From Syntrophaceae bacterium (lineage in GTDB: Bacteria; Desulfobacterota; Syntrophia; Syntrophales; Smithellaceae), in NCBI GenBank assembly GCA_018056765.1, contig JAGPFA010000015.1:1-64000 (forward strand): 64,000 nt of DNA. The letters run 5' to 3'. This document shows, in pieces, positions 57,432-64,000 of the stretch (position 1 is its first letter; every line of letters begins with the position of its first letter). Under the pieces are notes generated by a model. The model did no database searches, was not told the DNA's origin, and saw only the letters and a program-made list of their open reading frames with translations. Position numbers and translations under genes: made by a program.

Positions 57432-57629
57432 ATGAATGACATTACCAGCATCGCCTCGGCCGTTTTGGCCATGCAGCAGTCACAAACTCATGATTTGATT
57501 AACGTCGCCATGCTCAGGATGAATGCCGAGGCGGAAGCGGCCATGGCGGATATGTTGCTGCAGAATGCCCGTCAGATTGAAGCCCTCACCCATGCCGCAG
57601 CAGGCGGTGTCATCGACCTTTTCGCCTGA
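57432..57629 (+). CDS. YjfB-family small protein (putative motility)
   Basis: This 65-residue protein resembles the YjfB/putative motility family: a short helical protein starting MNDITSIASAVLAMQQSQ, with a repeat-like middle (VAMLRMNAEAEAAMADMLLQNARQIEALTHA) and a GGVIDLFA end. Family members often lie near chemotaxis or flagellar genes, but none is adjacent here. AAGGAG lies about 10 bp upstream of the ATG at 57432. Confidence 0.72.
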   Translation: MNDITSIASAVLAMQQSQTHDLINVAMLRMNAEAEAAMADMLLQNARQIEALTHAAAGGVIDLFA

Positions 57630-57703
57630 GCAGTGTAAATATTTCGTGCAATTCCAGGGCGCCGGATTTATAAGTTCCCTACTTTTTCCAGGGAGCTGAG
57701 TTC

Positions 57704-58444
57704 ATGGGCGCGCAGAAGATCAACAAAAACATCAGTATTGTTTTATTCAGACCCAAACATGCCGGCAACGTCGGGGCTGTCGCCCGGGCCGCAAAAAATA
57801 TGGGCATGGGAAAGATTATTGTGGTCGGGTCAAGCGACCTCGACCACGAAGAGATGGAGCAGCGCTCGACTCACCTGGCCAAGGATATGCTGGATGCCAT
57901 CCAATACACGGACACTCTCCGGGAAGCACTGGGTAATTTTCAGTATATCATTGGCACCACAGCCAGGACCGGCAGAGCCCGCGGGCCGTTTGTAACACCG
58001 CGTGAGGCGGCCCGGAAAGCCGCCGCGCTCGCCTCACAAAATAAAATTGCGCTTCTGTTCGGCCCCGAAGACACAGGGCTTACCAACGAAGAACTGCGCC
58101 TGTGCCATTGTGTCGTGACGATTCCCACCTCACGGGAATTCACCTCGCTTAACCTCTCCCATGCAGTGATGATTTTGTGCTATGAGATTTTTCTGGCGAC
58201 CCGGACGACGGCCCCGTCATCCGACGGACCACGTCTGGCTATGTCGTCAGAGCTTGAGGGCATGTACGGGCAGATCGGCGAACTTCTTTTGCGGGTAGGC
58301 TTTTTGAACAGGGAAAATCCCGAATACTGGCTGCTCGACATTCGCAGATTTTTTTCGCGTACCGGTTTGTCCTCGCGAGAGGTAAAAATTGTCAGAGGGA
58401 TTTGCCGCCAAATCGAGTGGTATGTAAATAAAGGCGGCAAATAG
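57704..58444 (+). CDS. trmJ: tRNA (cytidine/uridine-32-2'-O)-methyltransferase, TrmJ/TrmH group
   Basis: This SPOUT-class methyltransferase 2'-O-methylates nucleotide 32 in tRNA. The 246-residue protein has the SPOUT motifs: LFRPKHAGNVGAVARAAKNMG, IALLFGPEDTGLTNEEL and the trefoil-knot IPTSREFTSLNLSHAVMILCYE. The C-terminal helical extension with the conserved SSREVKIVRGICRQIEW is typical of TrmJ. It is convergent with the M48 protease gene. Confidence 0.92.
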   Translation: MGAQKINKNISIVLFRPKHAGNVGAVARAAKNMGMGKIIVVGSSDLDHEEMEQRSTHLAKDMLDAIQYTDTLREALGNFQYIIGTTARTGRARGPFVTPREAARKAAALASQNKIALLFGPEDTGLTNEELRLCHCVVTIPTSREFTSLNLSHAVMILCYEIFLATRTTAPSSDGPRLAMSSELEGMYGQIGELLLRVGFLNRENPEYWLLDIRRFFSRTGLSSREVKIVRGICRQIEWYVNKGGK

Positions 58445-58505
58445 CACCACTGCAATATTTTTTCTCCCTTTTCCCAAACAGCAAAATCGGGTCAGTTTTG
58501 CCCGG

Positions 58506-59450
58506 TTACTTTTTCTTCAGCGATGCGGCGATCTGCTTTGCGCGGTTAAATTCCTGCGTATTAATAATTGCGCCTCTGTCGGGGCTTTGCGCCGCCAGCT
58601 CTTTCATTTGTTGGACTCTTTCCACGCTGGGCGGGTGAGTACTGAAGGCATCCGACAGGCTTTTCATCAGCGGATCAGCATTTTTATTGCCGCTTTTTTC
58701 CATTTCCAGCAGTCTTTCATAAAATTTCCCGACATGATCCTTGTGGTAGCCTGCGGCCACAGAGTAGCGGAAACCGAGACGATCCGCCTCCATTTCATCC
58801 TCACGCGAGTTTACAAGAAAGGTGTATTTCTGTGCCAGAAATCCGCCTCCTGCCCCGACAACTCCACCGAGTGCCGCTGCCTTGGCCAGGCAGGCCTTGT
58901 CGCCCTTGTCGCACAGCAGAACTCCCAGGCCCAGCCCGGCGGCCGCGCCGACTACCGCTCCGCCGCCCACGTACATCCATGTTTTGTTCTGGGCTTTTTC
59001 CATTTGGTACATCCTTTCGGCGGAATGGCGGGAAACGACGTGGCCTATTTCATGCGAGACCACGCCCGCCAACTCTGCTTCACTTGACGTATTGGCAATG
59101 AGCGGCGCCGTAACAAAGATGGTGCCCGCCGGCATGGCAAACGCGTTGATGTCCGGTACATCGACGACTGTAAAATTATAGCGGTAGGGATTGCCTTCGA
59201 GGTTATTGGCGCGGACTATCTTCATGCCCAGGCCGGATAGATATTTCTGGAGTTCCTGATTCTGTACCGGCGGGTAGTCCTTAAGCATTTTAGGCAGAGC
59301 CTCTTTGGTGAGCCTCTCTTCGTCCTGTACTGTCATGTTGGTTTCCTGGCCGACATTGGAACCTTCGCGATAGCGTGATGAATGTGTCGGCGCGCAGGCA
59401 ATCGTTGTCAGCATCAACAATACAATCAAAAGGCTGCTTATTCTTTTCAT
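58506..59450 (-). CDS. M48-family metalloprotease lipoprotein
   Basis: This periplasmic zinc protease has a signal peptide ending in a lipobox-like TIAC (Cys19). The zinc motif HEIGH is at residues 133-137, with a later glutamate (EDEMEADRLG, about 217-226) as third ligand. Between them lies a Gly/Ala-rich hydrophobic stretch (about 161-205, VGGGAVVGAAAGLGLGV) that looks like a membrane hairpin. The layout resembles LoiP/YcaL-type outer-membrane proteases rather than BepA, because no TPR domain is present. The ATG at 59450 follows AGAGG. Confidence 0.9.
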   Translation of the reverse strand: MKRISSLLIVLLMLTTIACAPTHSSRYREGSNVGQETNMTVQDEERLTKEALPKMLKDYPPVQNQELQKYLSGLGMKIVRANNLEGNPYRYNFTVVDVPDINAFAMPAGTIFVTAPLIANTSSEAELAGVVSHEIGHVVSRHSAERMYQMEKAQNKTWMYVGGGAVVGAAAGLGLGVLLCDKGDKACLAKAAALGGVVGAGGGFLAQKYTFLVNSREDEMEADRLGFRYSVAAGYHKDHVGKFYERLLEMEKSGNKNADPLMKSLSDAFSTHPPSVERVQQMKELAAQSPDRGAIINTQEFNRAKQIAASLKKK

Positions 59451-59797
59451 GATTTTCCTCTCCATAAAAATATTTACCGTCTCTTTGATGATGAAGTAAT
59501 GCCCTTTGACGGCGATAAAAGCAATCCCTTTTTGCACAGGTGAAATTGTCATATGCCCGCAGACTGTTTACAGCGCCGATTTTTACCCGTTTCGGGAACG
59601 CCGGCTGCCATAGGGAGGCCTGGCTTTCTTTTGTCCCTCTCTTATTAAGATTCCTCCACTTCCGTCACTTTCCCGTCGTTTAGCCATGTCTGCACGGTAA
59701 AACGTTATACCAAGTTTGTCGCCCGCGTTTGCTCTTTGGACCTGTTTGTGATAAGTCATTGAAAATAATGAGCCATTTTTCAAAAGAGGTTCACGTC

Positions 59798-60850
59798 TTG
59801 CGTAAAACGGGAATTGTAAAAGATAAGCGCTACTTAAAGCACAAAGCGGGATTTTCCCATCCGGAAAGCCCCGAGAGGCTGGCGTCTGTCTATGAAATAC
59901 TCGAAAGCCCATCGTGTGCCCGTCATTACGTCCGCATCGAACCTCGTGCGGCACTCCCAGAAGAAATAGCCTACGTGCACACGCCCCATTACATCGACTT
60001 TGTATCCTCTACCTCAGGAAAAAGCCACGTGATTTTGGATTCTGATACAATAACGAGCGCAGACACCTACAAGATAGCCCTACTTGCCGCGGGCGGTCTG
60101 CTCAATGCCATCGACGCGGTCATCGCGGGCGATGTCGATAACGCCTTCGCCTTTGTGCGCCCCCCCGGTCATCACGCCGGTGCCGGCAATTCGGCCGGCT
60201 TCTGCATTTTCAACAATGTTGCCATAGGAGCCATGCACGCCCGCTACAGACACAATGTCAAAAAAGTGTTGATTGTCGACTGGGACCTTCATCATGGAAA
60301 CGGCACACAAAAGATGTTCTATGCAGACCGGCAGGTGCTCTATTTCTCCACCCATCAATACCCTTATTATCCCGGCACGGGAAGCTGGCAGGAAGTGGGC
60401 GAGGGTATGGGGCTTGGCTTTACCGTAAACGTACCCCTGAGCCGGGGGGCGGTGAACGGTACATTCGTGGCGGCCCTTAGAAAAATTCTCCTGCCGATTG
60501 CTTTGGCCTACCAGCCTGAGCTCATCCTGGTATCAGCCGGCTACGATACATATTACAAGGACCCGCTCGGCGCGATGCGTGTTACGCCGGAGGGGTTTGC
60601 CGCGATGACGCGCATTCTTATGGACATCGCCGATGAATGTTGCGGCGGAAAACTGGTGGCTGTTCTGGAGGGAGGCTACCATCTGGGCGGCCTGGCGCAA
60701 TCGGCAAGAGCCACGTTAATGGAGATGAGAGATGAAACACACATGACCGATGAGCAGCTCCTGCGCCTGGAAGGGGAGGCGGATGAGGCCAACAGACAGG
60801 TATTGAAAAAAATTGTTTCCGTGCAACGCGCGTACTGGGATGTGTTTTGA
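59798..60850 (+). CDS. histone-deacetylase / acetoin-utilisation family hydrolase
   Basis: The protein (350 residues) belongs to the arginase-fold deacetylase family that removes acetyl groups from lysines or polyamines. Zinc and catalytic motifs are present: RPPGHHA, DWDLHHGNGTQ, the SAGYDTYYKDPLG loop and LEGGYHLGGLA. A TTG start at 59798, with AAAAGAGG 8 bp upstream, leads straight into the family N-terminus RKTGIVKDKRYL; an ATG at 59768 is the alternative but lacks a ribosome site. The 347-bp gap from the M48 gene holds no other gene. gatC follows 10 bp downstream, so it may be operonic with gatCAB. Confidence 0.9.
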   Translation: MRKTGIVKDKRYLKHKAGFSHPESPERLASVYEILESPSCARHYVRIEPRAALPEEIAYVHTPHYIDFVSSTSGKSHVILDSDTITSADTYKIALLAAGGLLNAIDAVIAGDVDNAFAFVRPPGHHAGAGNSAGFCIFNNVAIGAMHARYRHNVKKVLIVDWDLHHGNGTQKMFYADRQVLYFSTHQYPYYPGTGSWQEVGEGMGLGFTVNVPLSRGAVNGTFVAALRKILLPIALAYQPELILVSAGYDTYYKDPLGAMRVTPEGFAAMTRILMDIADECCGGKLVAVLEGGYHLGGLAQSARATLMEMRDETHMTDEQLLRLEGEADEANRQVLKKIVSVQRAYWDVF

Positions 60851-60860
60851 GGAGGTCGTT

Positions 60861-61148
60861 TTGAAGATCGGTTTAAATGATGTGGAGCAGGCTGCCCGGG
60901 CGATGCACCTGGAAATTACCGGGCAGGAGAAAGAACAATTTGTTGCCGAGCTTAATAATCTTTTGCTTTACGTTAGCAGCATCAGTGAACCGGACACCCG
61001 AGGCGTTCCTCCCACTACTCATCCGGGCAGGCTTACCAATGCCTTTCGTGAAGATGATGTGTCAGCATCACTGGGCACACAGGGGGCGCTGGCCAATGCG
61101 CCGGACAAGCGCGGTGACTTTTTCCGTGTGCCGAAAATCATCGACTGA
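60861..61148 (+). CDS. gatC: Asp/Glu-tRNA amidotransferase subunit GatC
   Basis: GatC stabilises the GatAB complex that converts Asp-tRNA(Asn) and Glu-tRNA(Gln) to the amide forms. The 95-residue protein has the family pattern: AARAMHLEITGQEKEQFVAELNNLLLYV, then FREDDV and the C-terminal GDFFRVPKII. The start is a TTG at 60861 with GGAGG upstream; ATG starts in the same frame lie inside the preceding gene. Confidence 0.93.
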   Translation: MKIGLNDVEQAARAMHLEITGQEKEQFVAELNNLLLYVSSISEPDTRGVPPTTHPGRLTNAFREDDVSASLGTQGALANAPDKRGDFFRVPKIID

Positions 61149-61255
61149 AAAGCCCGCGCATTTTCCCCTCTTATTTATCTTCCGGGGAAGAGCCGCCTGT
61201 TTTTTCGACGCGGCAAAAAGGAAATAAAAAGCATGTTTTATACCAAGAGGATTTT

Positions 61256-62713
61256 ATGGAGTTAGCTGCACTGACCATTCACGAGCTGCAAGATAAGATA
61301 CGCGCCGGTGAGGTGACGGCAATGCAGATCACCCGCTCTGTTTTTGAGCGAATTGATGCGCTGGAGGAAAAAGTCCATTCCTACATCAGCCTGACAAAAA
61401 AAGAGGCACTGGCCGCGGCAGAGCTTGCCGATCGGGACATAAAAAGAGGAGACATAAAGCCGCTGACGGGCATTCCCGTGGCACTCAAAGACATCATCTG
61501 CACCAGGGGAGTACCGACAACGTGTGCTTCCCGCATGCTGCAGAACTATCTTTCGCCATACGACGCGACGGTTGTAGAAAAGCTCGCCGCGGCAGGCGCG
61601 ATAATCACAGGCAAGACCAATACTGACGAATTTGCCATGGGCTCCTCCACCGAGACTTCCTGGTTCGGACCGACACACAATCCCTGGGGCCAGGATCTGG
61701 TTCCCGGCGGCTCGAGCGGCGGCTCGGCGGCGGCCGTGGCCGCGGATGAATGTATCGCGGCGGTCGGCTCCGACACGGGCGGCTCGATCCGGCAGCCGGC
61801 CTCCCTTTGCGGCGTGGTCGGCCTGAGGCCCACCTATGGACTTGTCTCCCGTTTCGGCCTCGTTTCTCTGGCTTCATCGCTTGACCAGATCGGCCCTCTG
61901 ACCAAAGACGTGGAGGATGCGGCGATTATGCTAAATGTCCTGGCCGGCCACGATTCCCGTGACGCCACTTCTGTGGCGGCCGAGCTTCCCGATTACCGGA
62001 CGTTTTTAGGACGGGATATTTCCGGGATGCGCATCGGTGTGCCGAAAGAGTATTTTGTGGAAGGCATCGATGAAGATGTTTTGCGCCTGATCCGACAGGC
62101 CATCGGGACACTGGAAAAATGCGGTGCGCAGATCATCGAAATTTCCCTGCCGCATACAAAATATTGCGTGCCGGTATATTGCGTTCTGGTACCGGCGGAG
62201 GCATCGTCCAATCTGGCGCGCATCGACGGCATCCGATACGGCTTCCGGGCCGGGGATGTTGAGGACCTGGCGGGGTTATACACACAAAGCCGCACAGAAG
62301 GTTTCGGGCCGGAAGTGAAGCGCCGCCTCATCATCGGCAGCTACTGGCTTTCCTCCGTCCGTCGCGACGCCTGTTACGGCAGGGCAACGCAGGTGCGGAC
62401 GCTGATCTGCCGCGAGTTTGACGAGGCCTTCCGCAAATGCGATATTATTCTGACACCCGCTACCCCTACACCTGCATTTAAAATCGGCGAGAAAACTAAA
62501 GACCCGCTCAAGATGTATCTATCCGATATGTTCACCATAGCGGCAAGCCTGGCGGGCATTCCCGCTGTTTGCGTCCCCTGCGGCTTCACACATGCCGGCC
62601 TGCCGGTGGGGGTGCAGTTTATGGCCGGCCGCTTTGAAGAGGGCAGACTGTTACAGTTTGCCTCTGCGTTTGAAAAAAACGCCGCCATTGAAAAAAGGAG
62701 GCCCGCACTTTAA
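61256..62713 (+). CDS. gatA: Asp/Glu-tRNA amidotransferase subunit GatA
   Basis: GatA hydrolyses glutamine and supplies ammonia. The 485-residue amidase-signature enzyme has the catalytic triad Lys78 (VALKDI), cis-Ser153 ([15 protein letters not shown]) and nucleophile Ser177 ([16 protein letters not shown]). The stop codon overlaps the gatB start by one base (TAATG), showing translational coupling. Confidence 0.97.
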   Translation: MELAALTIHELQDKIRAGEVTAMQITRSVFERIDALEEKVHSYISLTKKEALAAAELADRDIKRGDIKPLTGIPVALKDIICTRGVPTTCASRMLQNYLSPYDATVVEKLAAAGAIITGKTNTDEFAMGSSTETSWFGPTHNPWGQDLVPGGSSGGSAAAVAADECIAAVGSDTGGSIRQPASLCGVVGLRPTYGLVSRFGLVSLASSLDQIGPLTKDVEDAAIMLNVLAGHDSRDATSVAAELPDYRTFLGRDISGMRIGVPKEYFVEGIDEDVLRLIRQAIGTLEKCGAQIIEISLPHTKYCVPVYCVLVPAEASSNLARIDGIRYGFRAGDVEDLAGLYTQSRTEGFGPEVKRRLIIGSYWLSSVRRDACYGRATQVRTLICREFDEAFRKCDIILTPATPTPAFKIGEKTKDPLKMYLSDMFTIAASLAGIPAVCVPCGFTHAGLPVGVQFMAGRFEEGRLLQFASAFEKNAAIEKRRPAL

Positions 62714-64000
62714 TGGATCTGGAAACCGTCATCGGGCTCGAAGTGCACGCCCAGTTGCTCACCGCTACAAAAATATTCTGCGGCTGTTCCACTGAATTCG
62801 GCCGTCCGCCCAACAGCCTGACCTGCCCTGTGTGTCTGGCCATGCCCGGCACTCTGCCGTCGCTGAACCGCAAGGTGGTCGAATTCGCCATGAAGATGGC
62901 GCTGGCGACCGGCTGCAGGATCAACCGGCGAAATACTTTCGCGCGGAAAAATTATTTTTACCCGGACCTGCCCAAGGGCTACCAGATATCCCAGGACAAT
63001 CTGCCCATTGCAGAAGAAGGGCAACTTCTGATTGAGCTTGAGGGCGAAAAAAAGAAAATCGGCATTACGAGGATTCACATGGAAGAAGACGCGGGCAAAC
63101 TGATCCACGATGAGGCGGGCCGGGCCAGCTATGTGGATCTGAACCGCGCCGGCGTGCCGCTCATAGAAATAGTCAGCGAGCCGGACATCCGCTCTCCTGC
63201 GGAAGCTTCCGCGTATCTGAAGAGCCTGCACGAAATTCTCGTCTATCTGGAAATATGCGACGGCAACATGGAAGAGGGATCGTTTCGCTGCGATGCCAAC
63301 ATCTCGCTCAGGCCCCGCGGCCAAAACACCTTCGGCAGGCGCACGGAGTTGAAAAACCTCAACTCCTTCCGCCATGTCCAGCGGGCCCTCGAATATGAGG
63401 TGGCGCGACACGCCCATCTTATTGAAAGCGGCCTTAGTGTGGAGCCGGAAACAAGACTCTGGGACGAAGCCGCCGGCGTGACCGTAGCCATGCGCAGCAA
63501 AGGAGAAGAAAAAGACTACCGCCTGTTTCCCGAGCCTGACCTTGTGCCGGTTGAGATCGATGATGCCTGGATATCCTCTGTGATGGCCGGCCTGCCGGAG
63601 CTGCCGCAGGCCAGACGCGAGCGTTTCGTTCGGGAATACGGTATCCCCGCCTATGATGCGGGAGTGCTGACCTCCGAAAAAGAGCTTGCCGAATACTACG
63701 AAAGAGTAGTCAAACTCTGTGGCAGACCCAAAATTGCCGCCAACTGGATCATGGGCGATGTCATGAAGCTCTTAAACGAAGACAAGCGCCCCGTGCGTGA
63801 CTGCCCCATTTCGCCCGGGCATCTGGCAAAGCTCATCGGTCTTATTGAAGAAGGGGTCGTAAGTGGCAAAATGGCCAAGGAAATCATCGAAGACATGTAC
63901 AAAACAGGCCGCGCACCCGACGAGATCATTGCCGAAAAAGGCATGGTGCAGATAACGGACGAGGATGAACTTGCCGAAACGATCGCGGCCGTCATCGCGG
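62713..64000 (+). CDS. gatB: Asp/Glu-tRNA amidotransferase subunit GatB (partial, runs off the window)
   Basis: GatB transfers ammonia to aminoacyl-tRNA. The frame from 62713 is open to the window end (429 codons of roughly 475 expected). Motifs seen: [17 protein letters not shown], the zinc-site region [15 protein letters not shown], the kinase-like [32 protein letters not shown] and [15 protein letters not shown]. The C-terminal tail (RNA-binding YqeY-like) continues beyond the window. Confidence 0.97.
   Translation, partial: MDLETVIGLEVHAQLLTATKIFCGCSTEFGRPPNSLTCPVCLAMPGTLPSLNRKVVEFAMKMALATGCRINRRNTFARKNYFYPDLPKGYQISQDNLPIAEEGQLLIELEGEKKKIGITRIHMEEDAGKLIHDEAGRASYVDLNRAGVPLIEIVSEPDIRSPAEASAYLKSLHEILVYLEICDGNMEEGSFRCDANISLRPRGQNTFGRRTELKNLNSFRHVQRALEYEVARHAHLIESGLSVEPETRLWDEAAGVTVAMRSKGEEKDYRLFPEPDLVPVEIDDAWISSVMAGLPELPQARRERFVREYGIPAYDAGVLTSEKELAEYYERVVKLCGRPKIAANWIMGDVMKLLNEDKRPVRDCPISPGHLAKLIGLIEEGVVSGKMAKEIIEDMYKTGRAPDEIIAEKGMVQITDEDELAETIAAVIA

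Overview
The window looks like the chromosomal replication-origin neighbourhood of an anaerobic, probably syntrophic or fermentative member of the Desulfobacterota (Deltaproteobacteria). That assignment is an inference. It rests on an 802-codon proteobacterial-type GyrB, an NtrC-class sigma-54 regulator, and anaerobe enzymes: oxygen-labile 4-hydroxybutyryl-CoA dehydratase, a fused ADP-forming acyl-CoA synthetase, a PaaK/ACT pair, a radical-SAM lysine aminomutase homologue, bacteriohemerythrin and rubredoxin. I saw no rRNA, tRNA or CRISPR array.

Layout. 1-2.2 kb is an accessory edge: two 127-bp direct repeats, a PmeII-like restriction endonuclease cut off at the repeat, its SPPY-type DNA methyltransferase, and a 170-bp MITE-like element with 13-bp inverted ends and a 9-bp target duplication. 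2.2-8.1 kb holds carB, queF, a rubredoxin-like protein and 4-hydroxybutyryl-CoA dehydratase. 8.3-12.5 kb holds a ribbon-helix-helix-like protein and a GlrK-QseG-GlrR type three-gene signalling operon. 12.9-22.2 kb holds a ThDP enzyme, a quinone oxidoreductase, a TRL-like lipoprotein, aldehyde dehydrogenase, an aminotransferase, hemerythrin, a GNAT, a CheX fusion and pdxS. 22.5-30.9 kb holds mnmG, a lipoprotein, a DegP protease, a PHP-domain gene that carries a perfect parS site, an ADP-forming acyl-CoA synthetase and mutM.

31.1-35.1 kb is the most interesting stretch: a tight operon with its own predicted promoter, encoding a lysine 2,3-aminomutase-like radical SAM enzyme, two different D-Ala-D-Ala-ligase-like ATP-grasp enzymes and a GNAT acetyltransferase. 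The two lysine-binding Asp residues are kept and the structural zinc site is gone. It is a candidate pathway for a beta-lysine-containing small molecule or peptide. Then come a PhoU-like/PiT phosphate uptake pair, lysA, ybaK, a thioredoxin with two zinc ribbons, a Nudix hydrolase and an HD-GYP protein (35.2-40.9 kb), a 757-bp gene-free stretch, paaK plus an ACT protein, a duplicated zinc-ribbon protein, and an archease/zinc-ribbon/RtcB RNA-repair group (41.6-46.5 kb).

47.2-57.3 kb is the origin block on the minus strand, in transcription order rsmG, parA, parB, dnaA, dnaN, gyrB, gyrA. There is no recF between dnaN and gyrB, and mnmG lies about 33 kb away. DnaA-box-like sites flank dnaA on both sides, with an AT-rich stretch in the dnaA-dnaN gap. 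Gene polarity switches at about 57.3-57.4 kb; beyond it lie yjfB, trmJ, an M48 lipoprotein (minus strand), an acetoin-utilisation/HDAC-family hydrolase and gatCAB, with gatB running off the window end.
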